Of a DNA stretch of 64,000 nucleotides, positions 49,601 through 62,069 are shown one piece after another. Source of the DNA: Naematelia aurantialba (lineage: Eukaryota > Basidiomycota > Tremellomycetes > Tremellales > Naemateliaceae); the NCBI GenBank assembly GCA_021527695.1, contig JAKFAO010000001.1, positions 992,001 through 1,056,000 on the forward strand, given 5' to 3'. The position numbers were made by a program, and so were the translations under genes. Positions within the stretch are counted from its first letter, which is position 1, and each line of letters starts with the position of its first letter. The notes below the pieces were generated by a model, which ran no database searches, was not told the DNA's origin, and saw only the letters and a list, made by a program, of their open reading frames with translations.

Positions 49601-50072
49601 GCCTAGCTCCATTTTCCAGATGGAGAAGGGAACCATCCGCACCCGCACCCGCACCCGCCGCGGCGATCCTAGACGGGCCTGCTTCGGAATTCTGTAGGGC
49701 TAGAGGTCGAGGTTTCGACTTTATGCCGAGCCCAATCTGGCCAAGACGTCCAGGCAGACTGCTCGGCACATCCGATGTTCGAGGCTCAGAAGGCGGCAAG
49801 GTCCTTGGCGCGGCTGTAGTCGCAGTGGTCGCGGTGATAGCTTCGCTGGACGCGGACGGTATTGGAGTATGCGACGATACCGAGGAAGACGATATCGCTG
49901 GTTTCCGGGTATTTCGGAAGGTGATGGTGGCGGAGAAGAGTTCTCCTGCGTAGAAAGCCGACGCGGACGGAGTCACAATAACTTCTAGATGCGGATCGTC
50001 GCTTGGCGGAGCGAGCGTCGCCAGTGACGCAGACGATGCGGAAGGGGAGAAGGAAGAGAAGAAGGAGGACAT
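46618..50072 (-). CDS. RGP1: Rgp1, subunit of the Ric1-Rgp1 GEF for Ypt6/Rab6
   Basis: Rgp1 pairs with Ric1 to activate the Golgi Rab Ypt6 and is needed for endosome-to-Golgi retrieval; it is distantly arrestin-like. Minus-strand exons 50072-49346, 49254-48397, 48348-48178, 48118-47594, 47528-47395 and 47277-46618 give 1024 residues, longer than yeast Rgp1 (663) because of Ser/Pro-rich inserts. Landmarks: HLEVIVTPSASAFYAGELFS at the N-terminus, APPLPSRRSHGSA after intron 1, TTILWAYTHLVAQFHPSNTY with YIPPDPLLPLRTRLLHQHVG, FVYSIKLPTTLPPAHRGKAF then RFSYDLTISL, VSFDIAKEGETVAVLTLIKT and LGESVLGVVSFND, and the end CEVPVRVLAGNTAFVVRP. Introns are 48-117 nt. Confidence 0.9.
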
Positions 50073-50559
50073 TTCTCGCTCGATCCGCTTTTGATTCGCC
50101 CTACTCTACCATGCTTGTGGTTGCTGTGCGATGCTGAGAGATGCGAGGACAACAAAGCCTAGACTTTTACATTTGGGTAACTCTCACCACGAGGGAACGC
50201 TGGAATGCGGGGCTCCGCTTGTGCCTTGGTTGGGAATATAATAATTGCCACATTGACATTTTTCCGGCTGCTATTGCTGTTGTTTTCGACGACACATTTC
50301 ACTCTGCATAGACGCAAAAGCCTTGCATCCACCCCAATTCACGCCTCTCAGCAGGCGACACAGCATCTCATTCGACGGTGCTGCGTGCCTATAGGCGTGT
50401 GCAACTCCATCGAGGTGCATATCTGCCCGGCTGGTGGAGAGATAGCCTGTGGCGAGAGGGGCCTTCCCAACCGTCGCAGCCTTCCTTTGGCTGGCGTAAT
50501 CTGTGGGCTGCTGTCTGGCTGGTCTGTCATTAAACGAAGCTGGACGCCACGACCGCGCC
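50073..50559. promoter_or_regulatory. Divergent promoter region, RGP1 and ESA1
   Basis: 487 bp between divergent start codons. No coding segment or named element was recognised. Confidence 0.6.
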
Positions 50560-52447
<1,888 letters not shown>

Positions 52448-53287
52448 TGGGAACATTCTGATAAGCTGGGAAGCCAGGAGAAGAGTGTGTTGTAATCGCT
52501 GTATTCTTGCAGTGTCACTGTTGTAGTTCCATATTGCATGAATTAGTCGAGTCGTCCAACCGAAAGTCTGATATTAGATAGAACGTGGATAGTCTGGCAG
52601 ATTCGTCGTCTGTAGGGCAACTTCCAGCAAAAACGAGGGGATGACGACATGACCGTGCCTTTTCCTCTCGCCTTGTGCCCCCCATTGCTCTTGCTTTCCT
52701 TCCTTCCCCGCCATCCTTTCTTTCCTTCCCTCTTACGGCAAGAATCCGGTACATGAGCCTGCATTCACTCGTCCTCTTTCTCCTTTCTTGTACCCAATTT
52801 TGCTATCCCCTTGCAACCGCTCTTTTCATCGTCCTGGTACATTACTTGGCAACTAGGCAAACTTAGCAAGACAGGCAGGCATAGGCAGCAGCATATTCAC
52901 AGGCGACGTCGACGACCATCAGTCCCGCGGTCATTGGCTTTTCCCCGTCGTCGTCCCCACCAAAAGACAAAGGCCCTAATTTGACACCGGTGAGTCGACT
53001 GCCTTTCTTTCCTTCTAGACTGTCCGTCCCCTCCACATTGCCTACTCTCTATACCCCGTCAGCGCGGTGCATAGGCAGCTCTCTCTTTCTCTGCCTCGAG
53101 CTGTCCTAGTCGTCCAGCAGTGTGCTGATGCCATGTCCTTGTTGCACTTGTGTTCAGCGAGCCCTCCTACGTCGACTGCTTCCCATCACACGTTTCTAGA
53201 ACAGATCATTCCTCGCCCCCTTTTCACCTCGTCTCCCCCTCGTATACATAAAGACCGCTTGCGCGGCAGCCACCCGCCTCTCTCATC
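52448..53287. promoter_or_regulatory. Intergenic region, TPS2 promoter
   Basis: 840 bp between ESA1 and TPS2. The right half is pyrimidine-rich on the plus strand, as is usual just before fungal starts. Several CCCCT cores, the stress-response element form, occur (near 52813, 53028 and 53216). Trehalose genes of yeast use such elements, but by chance a few copies are expected in this base composition. Confidence 0.4.
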
Positions 53288-56200
53288 ATGGACTCGATGC
53301 ATCCTGACCCGACACCACCTCCTCCGCCCTCGCTGGAGGAGATCCGCGCCCAGGTCGCTCGGCTCGAAGCAGCCCACAAGGCCAAGGGGCACGCACTTTC
53401 CGGCCGTATCATCCACGTATGTCATCACCTGCCTGTCGAAATCGTGCGTATCGTGCCGGCCGAGGCACTCGAGTCGGGCGTCCTCTCCCCGCCCATGACT
53501 CCAGAGTTCAAGCCCGAAGACGCCGATACCCACGTAGAAAGCCACGACGCGAAATGGCGGATACATACCCGAACAGCCCACACTGCCATGGTCTCCGGCA
53601 TGAAGAGTTTGTCAGAGACACACGACCAGCTCGTCGTCGCTTGGACGGGTGAGGTCTTGCTTCAAAGTCAGCAGACCCCCACTCCTCCCCCCATCAAGCC
53701 TAATCTCCCCTCTATCGCCTCGGTCCTGCCTGCCCCAGTAGAGGCCGCCCCACAAGCTCCCGCCCTCCAGCCTCTCAACGACAACAAGCCTCTCATGGTC
53801 TTCGGAGGGCAATTCTCCGACACCGAGAAAAAGGAGCTGGAAGGCGAGCTCAAGCGCTTCAGCGAAGTCGAGGCCAAGGTTGAACAGGGCGGCAAGTTGA
53901 CATACTTGCCCGTCTTCCTGTCACCCGAGGTCAGCAAGGGACACTACGAAGGATTCTGTAAGAAGAGTGAGTGTGCATTAGCATACACTGCTGACGACAG
54001 CGCTTTGGCCCCTCTTCCATTATCTGCTCTGGCTCGACTCCACAGCCACTCAACCTGCGCCTGACCCTCTTTGGATCCATTACCACACCGCCAACACCCT
54101 CTTCGCCGCCAAGGTAGCCGAGGTGTACAAACCTGGTGACCTTGTTATCGTGCACGACTACCATCTTCTGCTCGTGCCCAAGATGATCCGGGAAGCCCTC
54201 GGACAAGTCTCAGCACCTGTCCCGACTGCTTGGGGAGCGAGTTTGATGCCATCTCCGTCTCACAACGACGTACGCCGCGGCATGGACTGGGAGAGCTCGA
54301 CTCCAACCAGTGGAAGAGCTTCCAAGACATCGGGAATCCTTGGAAGTGTCGGCAATGCCCTCGGGCGTCACCTATCTGGCAATGGATCTAACGAGCACAG
54401 AGACCCCTCTGAGATCATGATTGGCATGTTCATGCACACTCCTTGGCCCTCTTCAGAGATCTTTCGCTGTCTACCAAGTGAGTCCACGTAAAAGATGCGG
54501 CTGACATGCAGCTCGTCGCGAGATTCTGGACGGCATGCTCGGCGCCAACATGGTTTCCTTCCAGACCTATTCATACTCCCGGCACTTTGTGTCGACCTGT
54601 ATACGTGTCTGCGGATACGAATCCACTCCAGGTGGTGTCGATGCCAACGGATCAGTGACCGCAGTTGGATATTGTCCGATCGGTATCGATATCAAGCGTG
54701 TCTCGCACGATCGCGACTCGCCTGGCGTCAGACCCAAGATGGACGCTCTTCGCATGCTTTACAAGGACAAGAAGATCATCGTCGGTCGAGAGAAGCTCGA
54801 CGTGGCCAAGGGTGTCTACAACAAGCTCCAGGCGTTTGAAAAATTCCTAGAGGTATTCCCGGAATGGCGAGGCAAGGTTGTCCTCATCCAAGTCACCACC
54901 CCTGCTCTATCGGAATCACCCAAACTCGAGCGACTGACTGCCGAGCTGGTCAGCCACATTAACGGAACGTATGGAAGTCTGGATTTCACTCCGGTTCACC
55001 ATTAGTGAGTAGATCGTCATCTCGTGGACTAACAGCAGTCACCAAGCAATTGAGCGCGACGAATACTTTGGTCTTCTCAGCGTGGCGGACCTGGCGTTGA
55101 TCACTTCTCTTCGAGACGGCATGAACACGACGTCGATGGAGTTTATCCTTTGCCAAGAAAAGACGAACAAGTCTCCCTTGGTCCTTTCCGAGTTCATGGG
55201 TACTGCGACCTCCTTCAACTCGGCTCTCACGATTAACCCACACGATCTCCTCAATGTGGCGGATGCGATCAAGAAGGGCTTGACCATGTCGGATGAGGAG
55301 AAGGCTGAACGCCATGCAGGATTGTACGAAGGGATCCTTGGACACACCAGCCACACCTGGGCCGCTACTATCCTCAAGCAACTGTTGGAAAATGTCGGAG
55401 GCGATCACACTGCGCATCAAACCCCCTTCCTGGACATTGTCAAGATGTCGAACAAGTACCAAAAAGCGAAGAAGAGGTTAATGCTGTTCGACTATGACGG
55501 TACCTTGACACCCATTGTCAAGGTTCCGAGTCATGCGATTCCCACCGACCGGACTCTAAACCTGATTGCCGCGCTGGCAAGAGACCCCCAAAATGTCGTC
55601 TACCTCATTTCGGGGCGGGATGGTGATTTCTTGGATGAACACTGGGGAGGGGTCGAGCAACTGGGGCTTTCTGCAGAGCATGGATCTTTCGTCAAAGCTC
55701 CGGGGGACGAGCAATTTTCCAATATGACAGAAACTCTGGATATGAGTTGGATGTCCGAGGTGGAGGAGATTTTCAGATACTACATGGAGGTGAGTAACTG
55801 CTTGCACGAGCCTCGACGCTGCTGAACTCTGTAAGCGCACAACGGGCAGTACGATCGAGGTGAAGAAAGCCTCCATCACTTGGCACTACCGCAATTCCGA
55901 TCCCGACTTTGGAGAGTTCCAGTGCAAACAGGCGCTTGATTTGCTAGAGTCGAACCTCGCGCCGAGGCGACCGATTGAAGTATTGGTGGGCAAGAAGAAC
56001 CTCGAGGTCCGGCCGCTGGCGGTCAACAAGGGAGAGATTGTGAGGCGATTGATGTACGAGAACCCAGATGCAGACTTTGTGTTCTGTGCAGGAGATGACA
56101 AGGTGGGTTGCGTTTTCCAAATGTGCCATATGTCTAAGATATGGGATACACCGCAGTGATGGGATCGAATGTGCTGATGATGTGCAGACCGATGAAGATA

Positions 56201-56463
56201 TGTTCCGTGCACTTCGCACCATTTTCCCTCCTGGAGGGATACACAACGACGAGCCGGTCATCTTGCAGCCTCCCGTAGCCATCACGTCGACGATGGATCC
56301 AGAAGATGCGGCGGAATTACCGTCCGTCACGCTGTCCGTGACACCCGATGATATCTTTGCGACTACCGTTGGTCCACCTGCGAAGAAGACGCTTGCAGGT
56401 TGGCACGTCACGACGCCTGACGAGGTTGTGGAGAATCTGGAGCAGCTGCTGGAGATGGCGTAA
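53288..56463 (+). CDS. TPS2: Trehalose-6-phosphate phosphatase
   Basis: Removes phosphate from trehalose-6-phosphate, the last step of trehalose synthesis; needed for heat tolerance in yeast and Cryptococcus. Exons 53288-53966, 54001-54477, 54512-55004, 55039-55789, 55836-56102 and 56188-56463 give 980 residues. The N-terminal part is a GT20 synthase-like domain (WPLFHYLLWLDS, GDLVIVHDYHLLLVPKMIRE, IGMFMHTPWPSSEIFRCLP, YCPIGIDIKRV, LITSLRDGMNTTSMEFI). The C-terminal HAD phosphatase has LMLFDYDGTLTPIVK with the nucleophile aspartate, NVVYLISGRDGDFLDEHWGG, and CAGDDKTDEDMFRAL with the metal-binding aspartates. An insert of about 60 residues (54211-54420) between the HDYH and GMFMHTPWP motifs is low complexity. 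Introns 1, 2 and 3 are each exactly 34 nt. Confidence 0.96.
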
Positions 56464-56764
56464 AGCATCGTGGTGGCGTGGGTTGTGGACGGCTGATTGT
56501 AGGTGGTGCTCATTGATACAAGGCGGATCGATGATGGTGGACGGGGTATGGCAGATGGCGGATGACGGGACTGTCAAGCACAGAGCATAGATAAGCATTC
56601 ACGAAGTAGATGTTACGATTGCATGTATTTGGCCAGATTTTCTTGCCAGATCCTGGCCGTGGTGTTTACAAGTGGTGTGTCTGCTGCGCATGTAGCGTGT
56701 TTAAAAGTGTCTCATCTGGAATGGTATTTCTATATATCCTCCCGCTTGTCACATTCGGTGGAGC
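56464..56764. other. Convergent intergenic region
   Basis: 301 bp between the stop codons of TPS2 (+) and the membrane protein gene (-). No coding signal was seen. Confidence 0.6.
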
Positions 56765-57657
56765 CTACAGGTGCTTGAACCTTTCTGGAACATGTTTCTT
56801 TCCCTTGGCCTTGCCGACATTGGCGAGCCTGCTTCCGCCTTGGCCAAAGACGATACACCACCACCCCCAGACGGCGACGACTGCATTCCCGCCGCCGACG
56901 AGCACTCCCAGTCCGCCGATGCGCTTTGTGTCCCATCCGAGGACGCTCATGATGGTCGTCAACCCGACGAGGATGCCTAGTAATCTCGCTCTTACCGGAT
57001 GGGGATTGGCGGAGAGATTGGGGGACGGCGTGGCCGCGGGGTAGGTAGGGACGAGGCAGAGGAGGATGAGGAGGGCGAGCGCGAGGAGGCCTGTGGAGAG
57101 AGAGAGGCAGAGGAAGGACTCGAGCGGGGTCAAGGCGTCGTAGTGCGTCCTGTCGGGCGGTGTGGACGATATGAAAAGGGAGGACGGGGGAGGAGACTGG
57201 GCGAAGAAGACGAGCAGGCGGGGGAAGAGCAGGAGCGGCACAGCGAGGACTGCGAACCTGGGTGTGTTAGCCTGCTGCACGGCCATATGTAGAGCGGAGT
57301 GTCAGAAGGAACTGAGGATTGCTGGATAGGTAGCTGGATAGCATAGCTGGAATAGCTAGTTGGAATTGAACAGCTGGATAGATAGCTGGAATTGCATAGA
57401 CAGGATGCTCTGGAGCACCAACTCGGAGTACCAACTCACCACGCAGAAGCCGCCAGGCCCCAGATGGACACCTCGTCCAACGACCCCTCCTGCAGGTGCA
57501 CGGCGGCCTTGGCCCGTTCCTCTGCCGATCGGTAGGCGGCATGCAACGAGCCTGTCGTTGCGGGCGCGGGGTCAGTCGCGCCGCGGGCCTCGGGGTGACG
57601 AGGAGGAAGAGGCGGTTTCGAGGCACCTAGCGGTCGGAGCTCGATAGGGTCTGCCAT
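56765..57657 (-). CDS. Unknown small membrane protein
   Basis: Exons 57657-57440 and 57257-56765 (182-nt intron) give 236 residues. The junction reads WGLAASAWFAVLAVPLLLF and keeps frame across the membrane segment, which supports it. Four hydrophobic segments are likely: AVLAVPLLLFPRLLVFFA, FLCLSLSTGLLALALLILLC, ARLLGILVGLTTIMSVL, and GGLGVLVGGGNAVVAVWGWW. The segment RTHYDALTPLESFLCL between the first two looks conserved-family-like to me. The C-terminus is basic (KAKGKKHVPERFKHL). I do not recognise a named family; a conserved fungal membrane protein of unknown role is the best description. Confidence 0.75.
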
Positions 57658-58046
57658 GCTTGACAAGCCCGGAACAGGGCTCTGGAGGTGAGTTGCCTGG
57701 CGACTGTGGCCAGGTGTGTCTGCCGACTCGTCGATCGTTCGTCTGTTGTTCCACCTGGGAAGGGACCAGACAGATGTTGAGCGTGGGTGCAGACGGACAG
57801 AGGTAGAGTAGAGAGTGAGGTAAGAGAGTCAAGTGGCGACGATGTCATCGTCATTGCCACGTCGGAAGATAATCAGGCACCAACAATTCACATTCTCCAG
57901 TCTGGTGAGCTGGTGAGCTCTCGACAGCGAGGCAGCGAGGCAGCGAGGCAGCGAGACAGCGAGGCAAGGGCAACAGTCAGTCAGGCAGCCAGGCAGACAA
58001 GCAGCCACGGCCACCCCCCCCGCACAGCGACCCAGCCCCGCAAGCC
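57658..58046. promoter_or_regulatory. Divergent promoter region, membrane protein and RINT1/TIP20
   Basis: 389 bp between divergent starts. At about 57925-57965 the unit GAGGCAGC is repeated about four times. No gene is seen. Confidence 0.6.
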
Positions 58047-61000
58047 ATGTCCATCGTCCAGCAGATCCACTCGGCCGCGCGCCAGCCTGACACCGCCGCG
58101 CTGCACGCCGATGTCCGGGCACATGTGGACGATGCTTTTCCCGACCTCGATGCGCTGCTCGCTGGACCCAGTGTCGTCAAGCGCGGCGTGCGGCGAAAGC
58201 GCGGTCTGCAGGAGGAGATTGCATATTGGGAAGAACGAGAAGCAGCCGCTGCGAAAGAGGTACGCCCACTCCTGAGCCCACCATCACCAGCACCGGCACC
58301 GCACCTGACCCCTAGCCCACGCCCATTCCAGCGCCACGGTTGCATACACCATACACACGCAATCTCACATGTACCGCAATCTCTCACACACATGCATACC
58401 ACAAGCACGAGTGGCGCTGATGCAAGTTACAGCTCGAGGACACGTCACGCCGGCTGCCCAAGCTGCTGGAAGAAACTCAGGAGAAGCTGCAGACCTTCCT
58501 CAGGACGGCTCAGTCGGTTTCCCTGGAACGGTACGCGCTCGCCGATAAACTCGCTGGCCTGGTGGGGGAGCTATCGAGCGGGTCGAATGCCAGCGATGAT
58601 GAGGCCGACCGGCAGAGGCAGAGGGAAGGAAGGAAGACTGTCCTGGAGCAACTCGAGGGACTACAATGCGAGTTGCGGCGGCTCGAAGCTGGCCTTGCCT
58701 GGTGTGCCGTGCTGGAACGTGTCTTGCTTCTGAGGTATGGAAGGAGCCATTCGGCTCTATTGAGTCCACGGTACGGCTGCTGCTGATAGAGCAGTGAGAG
58801 CACGTTGAACCCGGCTTCGCATCGCCCGTCCGCTCTCGCAGCGCTGCCCCTGTACGAGGAGCTTCATGATCTCGTGCGCGATATGGAGGAGGTTCTTCCT
58901 GGCCAGATGAGCCTTTTGCGTGTGCTCAGAGATGTACGAGACCGGACATGGACGGCACTCAAGGACGTCATGTCGCAGTGTGTCACATTTACGTTGTCCA
59001 GCTAAGACACCACGCTGATGGTGCAGGGCTTTACTGAAAGCCTGTGCACCGCTCAAGTGGCCATTGCGCGTGCAGTATCACCAGGTCCCAGCTGCACAGC
59101 GGCGCCAGTTCGAATGGGCGTATCGGGATCTCCTCTACCTCCAGATAGAGTGGGTAGACTCGTTCGCTGCCTGGCACAGGAGGTGTGCTGATGCGGCGTA
59201 GAGGGGAGAGGCTCCATGGCGCAAGCCAGAGCCGGCCATCATGGTACTCGGGCGAAGGCCTGTATCCTCTACAAGCCATGGTGCAGCCCATCGCGCTCAG
59301 GTTCAAGTACCATTTTCAGGGTAAACGAGAAACGAACCGAGTGGACAAGGTGGGCTCTGAGTTCCTCTGAAAGTCGTCAAGTCTGGTTGGGGACCAGCTG
59401 ACGCTTCACCTCTTGGCAGCCGGAATGGGCGTTTGCCAACATCCTCGACCAGATCTACGACCACCAGTCCTTCATTGCCGACTATCTCCAGCCGTTGACC
59501 GACCATGCGGGTTTCGGGTCTGTCGACGTCCAGGTGGGCCATCGCGCGGTGAAACAACTGACATCCAGTCGGAATTCACCATGCTCCTCTTTCCGAGCAT
59601 CTTGTCGCTCCTGCGCGCACGTATTCCGCATCTGCTCGACCACCCGGCGCTGCTCGCTCATACCGTCTACCAGACGGTGGTGTTTGACGATGCGGTACGT
59701 GAAGGCGGGTTCGACGTGGACAATGTATCGATTCACGAGGGCGTTGAGAATGGTCCATGGGAGGGCCTCGCTGGGGTATTGTTGCGCGAAGAAGGATGGT
59801 TCGACCAGTGGCTTGCAGGAGAGAAGAAGTGTCAGTTTACGTTCACGTCCATGTCCTCACTCGGACGTCAACTGGCTGGGGCGGTGCTGATCCTGATGGA
59901 CAGTTGCGGATGGACAGCTGAACGACATCATCTCCTCCCCCAATGCGTGGGATATCAGCGATGAGCTGTCCGAGGCCGACGAGGGCGTGACGCATGCCGG
60001 ACTCAAGCCGACCGTCTCCTCGCGCCAGGTGAAATCACTCTTCGAGCAGATCCAGGGTGAGCTACGTCCTACTCTTCCTTCAAAAGCATTGTCGTTGCAT
60101 ATGGCTGATGCGAGCAGACCGGTATTCACCTCTTCCGTCCCTAGAATACAAATTGCCGTTCCTCGCGTCCATCCAGCTCCCGATGCTGGCCACATATCAT
60201 ACGCGTATATCGGGCTCCCTGGACGCGTTCGAGAACCTCTCATCGGCGTTTGTCCGGGCCGTGCCGGGCGCGCTGTCAGGCAATACTCGGAGCGGCGTGC
60301 ATATCGACCAGGCTAGGTTGACAAGCGGGACTGCGGGCCTCGCGCGGCTTGTCAAGGCTGGTCTCAGTGCCGCATGGGTCTTGAGGGCGTTGCGCACTTG
60401 GGCGGACGATCTCGTACGTCCTCCACGCCTCTTCCCTCTTTCCCGTTGTCCCTCGTCGCTCGTTGTCGAGTCTCTCCTCCTCTCGTGGGATGGATTCAGC
60501 CGGCAGGAAGCCGAGTCCGAGTCCGGATGTAGCTGCTGGTGCTGACCCAGCAGTTCTTCGTGGAACTATCTCACGAATTGACAGAAACCCCTCGGCTGCG
60601 ATGGCGCATCGCCTCGGACCCACTGATACCAGCCAGCATCCGCACGGGCACTGCCACCGACGGAGTGACCGCGTCGGCCGCAGTGTCGGTGTTCGATGTG
60701 CTCGTTCAGCGTTATACGGATCTCTGTGCGCGGGCAGAGGACATGATTGTGCGGCTTGTGACGGTGGAAGTACAGAATGACCTCAAGCAGCACCTGACGC
60801 GGTGAGTGCTTTTGGATTCGACTTTGCGTTTGGCGCAAATCGCATTGCCTCCTCGCCACTCACGCGGGGCATTTACACAGAGGAGCATGCGGTCGTTGGA
60901 TAATTCAAGCTGATTCGATCCACAGCCGATGGGACCAGGCATCTTCCGACGACAGCGCCCCCGACGCCAGCCTGCTCTCAGCCCTCACGACGCTCTCCGC

Positions 61001-61535
61001 CCACCTTTCTCTACTACGCAGCCACCTCCCTCCACTGGCGCTGTCGAGACTGTACCGCCGCACCATCCAGCACCTCGTCAACCATATCTCCCAGCGAGCA
61101 GTCTACGCCGGCTGGTCCAAATTCACCGCGGCGGGCGGCGCCTCGTTCGTAGACGAGATCAACGAGTTTATCCATGCTTGTTCCTCAGCCCTTGGAGGAT
61201 CAGGAGCGGGGGCTGGCGCAGGAGCTACTGTAGCTGCGGCTGGGGCAGGGGCGGGAGCAGGTACCGACGGAGACGGACTACCGACCGGCTCGAGAGGGGT
61301 AGAAGCGCCATGGACGAGACTCAGCGACGCGGGGAGGCTGCTCGCCCTGCCCAGCGACAGCGACGACAAGGGGCCAGATGGCGGACGCGTGACGTTCAAC
61401 CAGGCAATGGCGGGGGCGTGGGATGGCGAGGCGGGCTATGCTGCGCTGTGCGACCGGCTGGGCTGGGAGCAAGGCAGGATGGACAGGGCAGAAATGCAGG
61501 CCCTCTTGAGGCGTCGTGTCGATTGCTGGAGGTGA
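58047..61535 (+). CDS. TIP20: RINT1/TIP20 family, Dsl1-complex tether subunit
   Basis: Member of the NRZ/Dsl1 tethering complex that receives Golgi-derived COPI vesicles at the ER. Exons 58047-58259, 58433-58734, 58795-58977, 59027-59149, 59202-59349, 59420-59533, 59569-59830, 59904-60056, 60118-60413, 60551-60801 and 60926-61535 give 884 residues. An N-terminal coiled coil (LEDTSRRLPKLLEETQEKL) precedes the RINT1_TIP20 domain. Family marks: ALRFKYHFQGKRETNRVDK then PEWAFANILDQIYDHQSF, SEFTMLLFPSILSLLRARIP, QTVVFDDAVRE, WFDQWLAGEKK, QLNDIISSPNAWDI, and FVELSHELTETPRLRW later. A Gly/Ala-rich loop (GAGAGAGATVAAAGAGAG) lies near residue 780. Intron 6 is 35 nt. The stop codon falls inside a tandem repeat. 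Identification rests on the domain; fungal naming could be RINT1 or TIP20. Confidence 0.92.
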
Positions 61536-61602
61536 TGCGTCGTCTTGCGTTACTGGAGGTGATACGCGTCGTCTTGCGTTACTGGAGGTGATACTGCGTT
61601 GT
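61519..61602. repeat. Tandem repeat across the stop codon of RINT1/TIP20
   Basis: A unit of about 32 bp containing CTGGAGGTGATGCGTCGTC, then TTGCGTTA, is present about three times. The stop codon of the upstream gene (TGA at 61533-61535) lies in the first copy. Confidence 0.85.
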
Positions 61603-62069
61603 CTTGGATGTCGGTGGCTCGTGACTCGGCCACTGGCAGTGATGTGGCCGCCCAACCCGATCACCGAGTGGTTCGCATGCACCGGAATCGCACAGACAGC
61701 CACGCTGAATCTGCACGATGAATGACATGCATGATTGCTGGCGCTGTTATTTGAACCGCCAGCGCCTTCTGTCTCTTCCTGCTGCTGTCTGGCATCCTGT
61801 GTCCCTCTGTGTCCCTCCACGCCTCCCACGACCAATCTTCCAGACCCTTCCCGTCGTCGCCGCTGTGTTGTCCTTCCGAGACTGCCGCTCGAGGACACTC
61901 TGATGGAGACAAGGACGCAGCGCAAGGTGGCGCATCACTCGCTGCGAGGCAGTTGCGATGCCCGTGACAGGTGTGGCACGACGTTAGAGACAGATACCGC
62001 CCCGACTCCGGATAGATTCCACCCTCGATTCCCAGACAGATGTGACACTCGACACTCGACACCGGTAGA
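61603..62069. other. Convergent intergenic region
   Basis: About 470 bp between the repeat after RINT1/TIP20 (+) and the RNA14 stop (-). It holds 3' ends only; open frames here have no recognisable product. Confidence 0.6.
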
